DNA of 64,000 nucleotides from Aquimarina sediminis (GTDB lineage: Bacteria; Bacteroidota; Bacteroidia; Flavobacteriales; Flavobacteriaceae): NCBI RefSeq assembly GCF_002895435.1, contig NZ_POYJ01000006.1, positions 62,001 to 126,000 of the forward strand. The letters run 5' to 3'. The first letter of the stretch is position 1. Each line of letters starts with the position of its first letter. The translations under genes were made by a program, and so were the position numbers. The notes under the pieces are model-generated. The model saw nothing but the letters and a program-made list of their open reading frames with translations, was not told the DNA's origin and did no database searches. Below are positions 10,501 to 18,754 of this stretch, piece after piece.

Positions 10501-11478
10501 CTAGCGATACTCCATATCAGGAGTTGGCGCGTCTTCTCTAAGGTACCGACCAAACCAATCAATGACATGCTGATTTACTTCTTTTCTTTTTCCTCTAATG
10601 ATATGATCTTCTCCTTCAAACATTATTAAACGAAAAGGAATACGATGTGTATCAAATGCCGAGGCTAACTTAAGCGATTGTGATGGTTTTACTTTACCAT
10701 CAGAATTACCATGCATTAGTAATATAGGAACATTTTTGGGGAATTTCTCTACCCAATATACTGCTGATCGTTTTTCTAATTCTTCTTGTCTGTTTTGGCT
10801 ATAATTAGGAATAAGTTCTGAGAATACTCTCGATTCCATTTTGGGTCTATCTTTAATACATTCGAATGCATCAGATAATGCACCGCCTACTGCAGCTGCT
10901 TTTATAGCATTTGTTTTAGTAAGCGCCTGATAGGTCATCATGCCACCACGACTCCATCCGTACATTCCTATATTCTTAGTATCGGCTGTATAAATTTCTT
11001 CTAAGGCAGGAATCAAATTAAGTACATCATTGATATCTTTACCTCCAAACTCTTCTTGTCCTTCACCCCCAGCATTTCCGCGATAATGACTGCCAATCAC
11101 TACAAACCCTTGATGAGCCAGCTCTACCAGTCCCGTTTTTGGTATTATTTTATTAGTAAACACACCATGCTCCCTATTCCCTCCTCTATTAAAAATAACA
11201 CAAGGATAATTCCCTTCTTTTTTAGGCGTGATCAAAAACCCTTTTACCTTTAAATTATCACTGAGATAAGTAATATCATAAACCGACACATGATTTAAGG
11301 CTGGAAACCTCTGGAGTAGCTCTTCATCGGCATACGCTACCAACTTTTTTTCTAGTATAATATTTTGATTGGCTTCTTGAGTCGATGTAGGTAATTGTGA
11401 CGTTTTATCTTTATTCTCTGTAGTGCAGGAAATACATAAAAACAATACAAAACTCAGGTACAATAGTAATTTTGGCAT
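10501..11478 (-). CDS. Lipoprotein alpha/beta hydrolase, prolyl oligopeptidase (S9)-like
   Basis: 325 residues. The N-terminus has a lipobox (LFLCISC, Cys about 18), so it is probably anchored in the envelope. The alpha/beta-hydrolase core shows the nucleophile elbow GWSRGG, the acid in LLMHGNSDGKV, and the catalytic His in FEGEDH. NRGGNREHG near residue 100 fits the oxyanion region of S9-type peptidases. It lacks the N-terminal propeller of full-length S9 enzymes. The probable role is hydrolysis of peptides or esters reaching the periplasm; the substrate is unknown. It is monocistronic and divergent from the tautomerase gene across the repeat array. Confidence 0.8.
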   Translation of the reverse strand: MPKLLLYLSFVLFLCISCTTENKDKTSQLPTSTQEANQNIILEKKLVAYADEELLQRFPALNHVSVYDITYLSDNLKVKGFLITPKKEGNYPCVIFNRGGNREHGVFTNKIIPKTGLVELAHQGFVVIGSHYRGNAGGEGQEEFGGKDINDVLNLIPALEEIYTADTKNIGMYGWSRGGMMTYQALTKTNAIKAAAVGGALSDAFECIKDRPKMESRVFSELIPNYSQNRQEELEKRSAVYWVEKFPKNVPILLMHGNSDGKVKPSQSLKLASAFDTHRIPFRLIMFEGEDHIIRGKRKEVNQHVIDWFGRYLREDAPTPDMEYR

Positions 11479-11908
11479 GATGGTGTGAATAGTTATACAA
11501 ATAAGACGATGATGATCTTATTTTGTTACCTCATCATTATTGTATTACTATATTTATTAGTGTTGACAAAAAATAATTACATTATGAGTTACAGTAACTC
11601 TTTATCTCGCAACAGTAACTATTTATAAGCCGCAGAGAATATTTATGAACCACAAGAAATATTTACACATCACAGAGATTATGGAGAAGCTACAGAAGAT
11701 ATGGATCGGTCACAAGAAATATGTACATATCACAGAAAATCCTGATGGATGACAGAAGGTATGGGAGGGTCACAAGAAATATTTAGGTATAACAGAGAAC
11801 CTTAAAGAACTACAGAAAATATTGATAAGTTATTAAAAACACCAGAGATCAGTTTATACAAAAAAAGACTCAAAACTTCTATATCAATACTTATCTTTAC
11901 AAGAAAAT
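11479..11908. other. Intergenic region holding a 20-bp-period repeat array
   Basis: A 430-bp gap between divergent genes. It contains a 15-bp perfect palindrome, gagttac-a-gtaactc, at 11586-11600, immediately followed by the tandem repeat array described separately. No convincing gene was found. Confidence 0.7.
11590..11830 (+). repeat. Degenerate 20-bp tandem repeat array with 60-bp higher-order period
   Basis: From 11611 to 11830 there are eleven consecutive 20-bp units in exact register, with a twelfth related unit at 11590 offset by one base. Each begins with a form of nACAGAAAATAT. Every third unit (11651, 11711, 11771) starts with the identical cacaagaaatat, giving a 60-bp super-period; the units between begin cacagag/cacagaa and tacaga/gacaga. 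Twenty bp is close to two DNA turns, so the conserved part would lie on one face of the helix. It is probably non-coding: the best frame is broken by TGA at 11750, and all three forward frames are similarly open because of the periodicity. Confidence 0.9.
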
Positions 11909-12253
11909 ATGCCACACTTTGTATTAGATTGTTCTGATCATATTATTCAATTAAAATCACCTCAGGAAATCATTCAAGCAGTGTATGATACTGCCAAATC
12001 CACCGAGCTTTTTAGTAAGGGAGATATTAAAGTAAGAATCAACCCTTTTAAATATTATACTATAGGTAACACTCAGGATGATTTTATTCATGTATTTGGT
12101 AATATTATGGAAGGTAGAAATGAAACTCAAAAAGCGGATCTTTCTAAAAAAATAGTGAAAACGCTCAAAGAGATGTTTCCCGATGTTCCGATTATTTCTA
12201 TAAACATCAGAGATTTTGAAAAATCATCATATTGCAATAAGTCTATGGTATAG
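11909..12253 (+). CDS. 5-carboxymethyl-2-hydroxymuconate isomerase-like tautomerase
   Basis: 114 residues, beginning MPHFVLDCSDHI. After Met removal the N-terminal Pro would be the general base of the tautomerase superfamily. The length and the C-terminal INIRDFEKSSYCNKSMV match the CHMI/HpaF family, which isomerises 5-carboxymethyl-2-hydroxymuconate in homoprotocatechuate breakdown. No other catabolic gene of that pathway lies nearby, so the physiological substrate is uncertain. The HxlR regulator follows after 38 bp and could be cotranscribed. Confidence 0.85.
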   Translation: MPHFVLDCSDHIIQLKSPQEIIQAVYDTAKSTELFSKGDIKVRINPFKYYTIGNTQDDFIHVFGNIMEGRNETQKADLSKKIVKTLKEMFPDVPIISINIRDFEKSSYCNKSMV

Positions 12254-12291
12254 ATGCTTCTATCTTTTTAATATGTAATCACTTTACAAAA

Positions 12292-12618
12292 ATGAGTTCG
12301 TATCAACGTAAAACACCTATAAAAAACGACTGTGCTGTCGAGAAGGCTTTACTGGTTATTTCTGGTAAATGGAAACCCGCCATCTTAAGTGAACTTTTAA
12401 AAAGAACAATTAGACTAAAAGATATACAGGAAGGGTTACCCGAAGCTTCAAAAAGGGCATTAACTCAGCAGTTAAAGGAAATGATAGACGATGGTTTAAT
12501 CCAAAAAAAAGACTTTAATCAATATCCTAAAAAGACAGAATATTCAATAACCCCTTTGGGCAGTAAACTGTCTTCTGTTTTTGACGTTCTTACCTCATTT
12601 GGCAATCAATTAGAATAG
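12292..12618 (+). CDS. HxlR family transcriptional regulator
   Basis: 108 residues. A winged helix-turn-helix of the HxlR/MarR-like type: a conserved Cys in NDCAVEKAL near the N-terminus, ISGKWKPAIL in the first helix, and the recognition region SKRALTQQLKEMIDDGLI followed by the wing (YPKKTEYSITPLG). HxlR proteins are dimeric redox- or aldehyde-responsive repressors or activators that often control an adjacent oxidoreductase. The downstream FMN oxidoreductase gene starts 71 bp later, and two palindromes fill that gap, which strongly suggests direct regulation of it. Confidence 0.9.
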   Translation: MSSYQRKTPIKNDCAVEKALLVISGKWKPAILSELLKRTIRLKDIQEGLPEASKRALTQQLKEMIDDGLIQKKDFNQYPKKTEYSITPLGSKLSSVFDVLTSFGNQLE

Positions 12619-12655
12619 GGTAAAATTTACCCCTTATTTGATTTACGAATCAAAT
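12618..12655. promoter_or_regulatory. Two adjacent palindromes, putative HxlR operator
   Basis: Palindrome 1, GGGTAAA-A-TTTACCC, spans 12618-12632; palindrome 2, ATTTGATT-TACG-AATCAAAT, spans 12636-12655. Both are perfect. The second covers the -33 TTG of the downstream promoter, so binding would block or recruit polymerase. Assignment to HxlR is inferred from position. Confidence 0.55.
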
Positions 12656-12667
12656 AAAATAGCTTTG
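12638..12667 (+). promoter_or_regulatory. Bacteroidota promoter of the FMN oxidoreductase gene
   Basis: TTG at 12638-12640, a 19-bp spacer, then TAgcTTTG at 12660-12667. This is an exact match to the Bacteroidota primary sigma consensus (TTG-N17-23-TAnnTTTG), 22 bp before the ATG. Confidence 0.75.
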
Positions 12668-12689
12668 TCCTTCAACTAAGTAAGAAAAA

Positions 12690-13208
12690 ATGAAAGGAAA
12701 AGGAGTACTACTACAAGGAAGTTCTAAAAGCAATGGAAACACTAATAAGATTATTACCTATATACAAGAAAAAACCGGATTTGATATCATCGATTTAAAA
12801 TCAAAAAACATAGGTGCTTTTGACTATGAATTTAAAAATCAAGATGATGATTTTATTCCCCTAATGAAAAACATTGTCGAAACTTATGACATCATCATTT
12901 TTGCTACACCAGTATACTGGTACGCCATGAGCGGAATACTGAAAAATTTTATGGATCGCATAACAGATTGTCTAAAGATAGAAAAAGAAATAGGTCGACA
13001 ACTACGCGGTAAAACTATGGGAATGATAAGTTGCGGTTCTGATGCTGAGTTAAAAGAAGGTTTTACCATGCCATTTATAGAGACTGCAAACTATCTGGGC
13101 ATGCACTATTTGGGTGATATACATACATGGATAGAGGATGAAAAAATTACCAAATCACTACAACATGAATTAGATGTTTTTATTGAGGAAAAAATAATAC
13201 ATATTTGA
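12690..13208 (+). CDS. Flavodoxin-fold NAD(P)H oxidoreductase
   Basis: 172 residues with a flavodoxin-like fold. The phosphate-binding loop is QGSSKSNGNTNK (about residues 9-20), and the isoalloxazine-contact motif is ATPVYWYAMSGILKNFMDR, typical of NADPH-dependent FMN reductases and the NAD(P)H-quinone/azoreductase-like families. It probably reduces quinones, nitro compounds or flavin in the cytoplasm. It has its own consensus promoter overlapping palindromes and lies just after an HxlR-type regulator, which points to induction by electrophilic or redox stress. A hairpin terminator follows at 13293. Confidence 0.85.
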   Translation: MKGKGVLLQGSSKSNGNTNKIITYIQEKTGFDIIDLKSKNIGAFDYEFKNQDDDFIPLMKNIVETYDIIIFATPVYWYAMSGILKNFMDRITDCLKIEKEIGRQLRGKTMGMISCGSDAELKEGFTMPFIETANYLGMHYLGDIHTWIEDEKITKSLQHELDVFIEEKIIHI

Positions 13209-13292
13209 TAGAAGGTAGATAAAACTTGTCTTGAGTATGTGTAATTTATCATATACATATAAGAAAAGTATCAGTCATATGATTAATGTTTT

Positions 13293-13338
13293 AACCCGGA
13301 TTAAGCTTTAGAAAATCTAATGCGTAATCCGGGTTTTC
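13293..13338 (+). terminator. Rho-independent terminator
   Basis: An 11-bp perfect stem, aacccggatta (13293-13303) with taatccgggtt (13325-13335), followed by a short T run. It lies between convergent genes, after the FMN oxidoreductase. Confidence 0.7.
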
Positions 13339-13399
13339 AACAAACATCTAAACAACCCAAGGTCGGGGTATTCATTTATCTCTCAGAATATTTTTTTTA

Positions 13400-15784
13400 T
13401 TAAAACTGAAAACGATATCCAAAATCAGGAAAAAAACCTATTTGATCTATCTGATCCACCCTGTTGGTCAAACGATTATATCGACGTGTAAAAATGTTTT
13501 CATTGTTAGTCACATTTTGAAAATCAAGATAAAACTGATGCGAACGTTTTTTTGACTTACTATTAATTTTATAACCAAACTTGACATCCCATCTAAAATA
13601 ATCGTCATTTTGCTCACTAAATGCTAAATCTTCTCGTAAAATCTCGTATCCTGCTGCCTGAGATGCTTCCAGATTAACTGGCGTGTAGTATCTACCTCCC
13701 GATACAGTAAGCTTGGTATCAAAAAATAATACATTTTTCTTTGCTTTACCAATTTTAAATTCTTTTCCTGCAAGAAGGTTTACTACATATCCATTATTAA
13801 AAGGTGTGTTACGCTCTATCCCGTCGCTACCTTTATATTTACTTTCGAATAGTGAAGTGGTTAATAATCCATAATACCCATCACTAAAAAATTTCTCTAA
13901 AGTCAATTCTATCCCTTGATTATACCCTGTACCTTCATTAACTAATGATACCCGGTCGTTTTCAAATCCAAAATTTGCACCTTCGGTCAGAGATGAGTAA
14001 CTAGAAGAAAAAGGCTCTACAGCAGCGTTGTCAATATCTTGATAATACACTTCGACTTTACCTCTCCATCCTTTACTAATTCTTACATCATATCCCAACA
14101 CATAATGGGTACTTCTTACAAAATCTAAATCCTTATTGGTTTGAACTAGTTGTCCATTGATTTCTTCATTTAAAAACAACAAAGGCAAAGAAACTGGTTG
14201 GTGATGCAATCCAAATCCAAAACTAAAACGATGATTTTGGCTCGCTTTATATGCCAGACCTGCTCTGGGTTCTAATACCAATTGTTCATTCAAACTACCA
14301 TATTGGCCATGCACACCTGCATTAAGAGTCAATCTCTTAGTTAGTCTAAACTGCCCCTGAATATACGGCTGAATAATATTCAGGTTTTCGTCAATATCAG
14401 TAAAGGTAAATAGATCCGGGTCTCCATCCCCATTATTATCAGGTTGTTTTTCTCGATCACGTTGTACCGATTCTACTCCAAAATTTTCTATTAACACTCC
14501 TGTTCGCAATGTACTTTTACTACTTAACTTAGAGTTAAAAAGAGTAGAAAATGTAAAACGAGATTCGGTATTATCAGCTTCTGTATATGTTATGATGCGT
14601 TCTTGTGAAGTGTCTTTATCTATAAATCGATCTTCCTGAAACTCATTTTGGGTAAAAGAACCTGCAGCTATTGTTCTTAAAAATGAATTGGAGCCGATAC
14701 TAATCTGATGTTTCAACCCAATTACTCCAAATCCAGAATCCACATATGAATTCTCGTCCTCTGCAGCAAACAGGTCATCCTCTTCAATATCATCTCCTAA
14801 GAATTCGATATCCGAAAAACCAACAATTCCAAATAGTGAAAAGTTCCCTAGTTTGCTTTTTCCAAAATCTACATTAAAAGAGAGATCATAATAATTAGGT
14901 GTCGCCGATGTCCCTCCTGCACCAATTCCTAGTATGCTAGCCATAGAGTATCTTCCTGAGACCAAAAACGAACCTTTATTTTTTCCTAAAGGTCCCTCAG
15001 CCATTGCTTCCAAACCACTAAAAACACCTACCTGACCCGTAAATTCATAAGTATCTATATTACCTTTTCGAAATCCAAGATCAAAAACCCCTCCTATTGC
15101 ATTACCATACTCTGATGGAAATGCTGAAGTAATAAAATCCGAATTTTTTAATAGATTAGGGTTAAGTGCAGAAACTGGACCACCAGTAGTTCCAATAGTC
15201 GAAAAATGATTAGGACTAGGAATAGGTACTCCTTCTAATCTCCATAACAGTCCTACAGGAGAATTACCTCGTATAACGATATCATTTCTACTATCATCTG
15301 GAGACGATACTCCTGCAAAATTTGCTGCTAACCTACCTACATCACTTCTACCACCAGAAAAGCGGGTAACTTCTTCAACCCCAAATTGTCGGGCTGAAAC
15401 AGATGTCAACTTATTAATAGCTTGAGCCTTGCTTGTTTCTGAAGTTATAATAACTTCATCCAGCCGGTCAAATGCTTCTGTTAATGATACATTAACCGCA
15501 GCATCCTTTCCTGAAGTCACTACAATATTGGGTAGTGTTATGGATTCAAACCCAATAAAACTTACGCGTATCATTTGGCGTCCCAATGGTACATTCTCCA
15601 GAGTAAAATAACCATCCATATCGGTAATTACCCCGATAGCTTGTTCTACGTTTAATAATTCGATTGTAGCTCCCGGCAATGGAGTTTCTGATTGTTTATC
15701 GATTACAAAACCTTTAATAGTTCCTGTTTGTGCACTTGCGATGTATCCCAGTACAACAATAAATACAAATGTGATTTTTTTCAT
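13400..15784 (-). CDS. TonB-dependent receptor with carboxypeptidase-regulatory-like domain
   Basis: 794 residues from the ATG at 15784, chosen because the signal peptide MKKITFVFIVVLGYIASAQ starts there; a start at 15808 would add eight residues. A CarboxypepD_reg-like Ig domain (about 22-105: GTIKGFVIDKQ, GYFTLENVPLG) precedes the plug (motifs NDIVIRGNSP, GNAIGGVFDL) and the outer-membrane beta-barrel, ending on an aromatic residue as barrels usually do (FGYRFQF). It imports an unknown ligand across the outer membrane using TonB energy. No SusD partner is adjacent. It is divergent from a LytS/LytTR pair, a probable regulator. Confidence 0.9.
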   Translation of the reverse strand: MKKITFVFIVVLGYIASAQTGTIKGFVIDKQSETPLPGATIELLNVEQAIGVITDMDGYFTLENVPLGRQMIRVSFIGFESITLPNIVVTSGKDAAVNVSLTEAFDRLDEVIITSETSKAQAINKLTSVSARQFGVEEVTRFSGGRSDVGRLAANFAGVSSPDDSRNDIVIRGNSPVGLLWRLEGVPIPSPNHFSTIGTTGGPVSALNPNLLKNSDFITSAFPSEYGNAIGGVFDLGFRKGNIDTYEFTGQVGVFSGLEAMAEGPLGKNKGSFLVSGRYSMASILGIGAGGTSATPNYYDLSFNVDFGKSKLGNFSLFGIVGFSDIEFLGDDIEEDDLFAAEDENSYVDSGFGVIGLKHQISIGSNSFLRTIAAGSFTQNEFQEDRFIDKDTSQERIITYTEADNTESRFTFSTLFNSKLSSKSTLRTGVLIENFGVESVQRDREKQPDNNGDGDPDLFTFTDIDENLNIIQPYIQGQFRLTKRLTLNAGVHGQYGSLNEQLVLEPRAGLAYKASQNHRFSFGFGLHHQPVSLPLLFLNEEINGQLVQTNKDLDFVRSTHYVLGYDVRISKGWRGKVEVYYQDIDNAAVEPFSSSYSSLTEGANFGFENDRVSLVNEGTGYNQGIELTLEKFFSDGYYGLLTTSLFESKYKGSDGIERNTPFNNGYVVNLLAGKEFKIGKAKKNVLFFDTKLTVSGGRYYTPVNLEASQAAGYEILREDLAFSEQNDDYFRWDVKFGYKINSKSKKRSHQFYLDFQNVTNNENIFTRRYNRLTNRVDQIDQIGFFPDFGYRFQF

Positions 15785-15851
15785 AATTTGATTAATGATT
15801 TTGCTCAAATCTGTTGTTTCTTTTGTACTAACAAAAGCTAAAAATTTTTAA

Positions 15852-15878
15852 TTGACATTTTTACCATTGAAATGTCAA
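15852..15878. promoter_or_regulatory. Perfect inverted repeat in divergent promoter region
   Basis: ttgacattt (15852-15860) and aaatgtcaa (15870-15878) are exact complements with a 9-bp spacer. On the minus strand this lies just upstream of a TAgcTTTT-like -7 element (15833-15840), so it covers the presumed -33 area of the TonB-receptor promoter. A regulator site is likely; its protein is unknown. Confidence 0.5.
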
Positions 15879-16046
15879 AAATGAATTTGAATAGTATTAA
15901 ATGAAATCACTAGTGTATTTTTCCGAATTAAATACCATTTAAGGCAGTTCAACTTCTAATCTGACAATTCAAAACACCTACAAATGATTATTGCATATCT
16001 GTTATGTATATTTACAGACACTATACCCAAAAGAGCTATATGTAGT

Positions 16047-17132
16047 ATGAGTTTAATATCAAAAGCATATTTAAAGAAATTCTTGTTGCGTTTTTTTGTT
16101 GTTAACGTAATCTATTTCCTTGTTAAATCAACTGTAAATCATGGTGATACCATCACTACGATTGATCCTACAAGTATCTTCTATTATTGCAGTGCTTTTT
16201 TTCTTTTAATGTTTGTTTGGGAAACCAATGACTGGCTTATAAGAAAAGAAATAAGATCTTCTAGAGATAAGACTCTTGACCTAAATAATGGGATAAAAAT
16301 CATTACCATAAACATGGCAATGTTTCTACCTGTTGCTGCTCTTATATATTATTTAGGGATTTTTGAATTCAATCAGCTCTGTGAAATTAATGTTGACACT
16401 CCTTGGTTATTGTTTAGGATAGATTTCATTAGAGCTATTCTATTAGCTTTTGTTGTTATCATTTATAATCTTTTTTATTATTCTCTAAAACAGAAAAAAG
16501 AGATGGAGAATAGAATGGATAAGCTGAAAAAAGAGGCTATGACTTCAAAATATAAATCGCTAAAAAACCAAATCAGCCCTCATTTTTTATTTAATAGCTT
16601 AAATACACTTACCTCTTTGATGTATGAAGATAGAGATCTTGCCTCTGATTTTGTATCAAGATTAGCTACTTGCTATCGATATATTCTGGATAATCGTGAA
16701 GAGGATCTTGTAAGTTTAGAAAAAGAACTAAGTTTTTTGGACTCTTTTATATTTATGATGAATGTACGGCATGAAGGAGCTTTATGTATTACCACACATA
16801 TATCTATCGACCCAAAAGAATTTGTTATCCCGACCTTATCTCTACAAATGCTTGTAGAAAACGCTATAAAACATAATTATTATTCTAAAGAAAAGCCTCT
16901 CGAAATTAGTATTATTGCCACAGATACTAATTCTATAATAGTGCAAAACAATCTCCACTTACGGAAGCAAAAAGAAGCATCAACACAATTAGGGCTACAA
17001 AATATAAAAAACAGATATTCTTTTTATACCAATAAAGAAGTAAAGATTGAAACAGAAAATGGTTACTTTAAAGTTGCTCTACCTCTGTTATCAAAGGATA
17101 TTAAAGAAATAGCAATGACAAAAGCTTCCTGA
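16047..17132 (+). CDS. LytS-type sensor histidine kinase
   Basis: 361 residues from the ATG at 16047; an in-frame ATG at 15984 would add 21 residues that do not resemble the family. There are four hydrophobic segments in the first 150 residues (FFVVNVIYFLV, IFYYCSAFFLLMFV, INMAMFLPVAALIYYLGI, AILLAFVVIIYNLFYYSL), a coiled linker, then the His_kinase domain with QISPHFLFNSLNTL (His about 179 phosphorylated) and a HATPase N-box VENAIKHNYY. It autophosphorylates and passes phosphate to the LytTR regulator encoded one base downstream. No extracellular sensor domain is present, so the signal is probably sensed within the membrane. Confidence 0.9.
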   Translation: MSLISKAYLKKFLLRFFVVNVIYFLVKSTVNHGDTITTIDPTSIFYYCSAFFLLMFVWETNDWLIRKEIRSSRDKTLDLNNGIKIITINMAMFLPVAALIYYLGIFEFNQLCEINVDTPWLLFRIDFIRAILLAFVVIIYNLFYYSLKQKKEMENRMDKLKKEAMTSKYKSLKNQISPHFLFNSLNTLTSLMYEDRDLASDFVSRLATCYRYILDNREEDLVSLEKELSFLDSFIFMMNVRHEGALCITTHISIDPKEFVIPTLSLQMLVENAIKHNYYSKEKPLEISIIATDTNSIIVQNNLHLRKQKEASTQLGLQNIKNRYSFYTNKEVKIETENGYFKVALPLLSKDIKEIAMTKAS

Positions 17133-17133
17133 T

Positions 17134-17892
17134 ATGACAGCAGTAATTGTTGAAGATGAAAATATAGCTTCCAGGCGTTTAGCTAACCTTATAAAGGAAT
17201 TAGCTCCAGAAATAGAAATTGCAGGTCAAATCACTTCTGTTGAGAATGGACGCGATTGGTTTAGAAATAACCCGTTACCCGATCTTATATTCCTGGATAT
17301 TCAATTAAATGATGGATATGGGTTTGATATATTGGATAGCTTAGAAGATCATCCCCCAGTAATATTCACAACAGCGTATAATGAATATGCTATCAGAGGT
17401 TTTAAGTACAATGGATTAGATTACCTTCTCAAACCTATAGATAAAAAAGATTTGAATAGTGCACTATCCAAATATCGAAAAAACATTACGGGAAGTAGTC
17501 TGGCAATGAGTGAAGATAAGCTGAAACATATTAAAAACTTATTCGCAAAAGAATATAAACGACGTTTCATGGTTAAGGTCGGAAATCAGTTTAATACATT
17601 CAATGTAGATGATATTGCATATTTTAAATCTCATGAAGGAGTCATCTTTTTACATTCACATACAAGTAAACAATACCCCATAGAATACACAATAGATCAA
17701 CTGGAAGATATCCTGGATCCAGTTCATTTTTTTAGAATCAATAGAAAATTTATGGTATCGGTAAAAGCCGTGATAGAAATCCATAGTTATTTTAATAGCC
17801 GATTATTATTAAAGTTAAACCCTGTCAATGAGAATCAAGTTATTGTTTCTAGAGAACGAACTTCTAATTTTAAAAAATGGTTAGATCTGTAG
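17134..17892 (+). CDS. LytTR family response regulator
   Basis: 252 residues. Receiver domain (1-120) with the acidic pair EDEN at 7-10, phosphoacceptor Asp55 in FLDIQL, and the conserved Lys in LLKPIDKKD. The C-terminal LytTR DNA-binding domain (about 148-250) contains FKSHEGVIFLH and FFRINRKFMVSVKAV. One base separates it from the kinase gene, so the two are cotranscribed. LytTR proteins bind direct repeats in promoters; the divergent TonB-receptor promoter is the natural candidate target. Confidence 0.92.
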   Translation: MTAVIVEDENIASRRLANLIKELAPEIEIAGQITSVENGRDWFRNNPLPDLIFLDIQLNDGYGFDILDSLEDHPPVIFTTAYNEYAIRGFKYNGLDYLLKPIDKKDLNSALSKYRKNITGSSLAMSEDKLKHIKNLFAKEYKRRFMVKVGNQFNTFNVDDIAYFKSHEGVIFLHSHTSKQYPIEYTIDQLEDILDPVHFFRINRKFMVSVKAVIEIHSYFNSRLLLKLNPVNENQVIVSRERTSNFKKWLDL

Positions 17893-17902
17893 TTACTTAA
17901 CC

Positions 17903-18535
17903 ATGAAAAAAATTATCCAAATCATTTTTTCTTTACTAAGTATAGTAATTGGTCTGTACCCTCTTGCCTATCTTTTTAATCTTTCTGAGTTTGGATTGTT
18001 TTTTTCCAAAAATATTGAAATACTATCTAGTGTAATTTGGAACATCTCCTTCTATAGTCATATAATACCAGGTGGGATTGCACTACTAATTGGCTGGATT
18101 CAGTTTAATGATAACATAAGGAGTTCTAAACCAAAGCTGCATAAAACAATAGGGAAAATCTATGTTTTAACTGTTCTAATAAGTGGTATTTCTGGAATTT
18201 ACATTGGTTTCTTTGCAACTGGCGGAGTTATATCATCTCTCGGTTTTATTGCCTTAGCAATACTATGGATGTATACTACATCTATAGCGTTTTGGTACGC
18301 CAAAACCTTGAAGATTCACCTACATCAAACAATGATGTATTACAGCTACGCTGCATGTTTTGCAGCTGTCACTCTTAGAATATGGCTCCCTTTTCTTGTT
18401 ATGTCTATTGGTGATTTTATCGTCGCTTATAGAATAGTAGCCTGGTTGTGCTGGGTACCAAATCTTATAGTTGCTTATTATCTGGTACGCAGAATCAAGC
18501 ACAAGTTCGTTGTAAATCAAAACGCAAATTTATAG
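17903..18535 (+). CDS. DUF2306 family membrane protein
   Basis: 210 residues with about six hydrophobic helices, the first starting at residue 3. Conserved family features are HIIPGGIALLIGWIQF, KPKLHKTIGKIYV and the His-containing segment LKIHLHQTMMYYSYA. These histidines could bind metal or haem, but the function of the family is unknown. It starts 10 bp after the response regulator and probably belongs to the same transcript, perhaps as an accessory or output protein of the LytS/LytTR system. Confidence 0.85.
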   Translation: MKKIIQIIFSLLSIVIGLYPLAYLFNLSEFGLFFSKNIEILSSVIWNISFYSHIIPGGIALLIGWIQFNDNIRSSKPKLHKTIGKIYVLTVLISGISGIYIGFFATGGVISSLGFIALAILWMYTTSIAFWYAKTLKIHLHQTMMYYSYAACFAAVTLRIWLPFLVMSIGDFIVAYRIVAWLCWVPNLIVAYYLVRRIKHKFVVNQNANL

Positions 18536-18568
18536 ACAGAGTTATTACTGACACTTCTTTTACTGCAA

Positions 18569-18751
18569 TTAATCTTCCTTGAGATTGTCTGGTTTTTTCT
18601 TAGATTTCAATCGCTTTGCATCTTTAAGGCTTTTGTGAATCATCCATTCTAATTGTCCATTAACACTTCGAAATTCATCATCTGCCCATTTTTCAATCAA
18701 CTTGAAAGTTTCAGGGTCTATTCTAAGAACAAATGATTTTTTCTTACTCAT
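18569..18751 (-). CDS. Arc-like ribbon-helix-helix DNA-binding protein
   Basis: 60 residues. KSFVLRIDPETFKLIEKWA forms the beta-strand and first helix of a ribbon-helix-helix fold, and the second helix includes SVNGQLEWMIHKSL. The tail is very basic then acidic (KRLKSKKKPDNLKED). The fold is that of Arc/MetJ repressors, which bind DNA as dimers of dimers. It starts 3 bp after the SPFH gene ends, so the two are cotranscribed. It may regulate that operon, or could act as a small partner protein. Confidence 0.85.
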   Translation of the reverse strand: MSKKKSFVLRIDPETFKLIEKWADDEFRSVNGQLEWMIHKSLKDAKRLKSKKKPDNLKED

Positions 18752-18754
18752 ATA

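Noticed and set aside
11590..11830. CRISPR array
   Set aside because: Units are contiguous 20-mers with degenerate sequence, without repeat/spacer alternation, and no cas genes are present.
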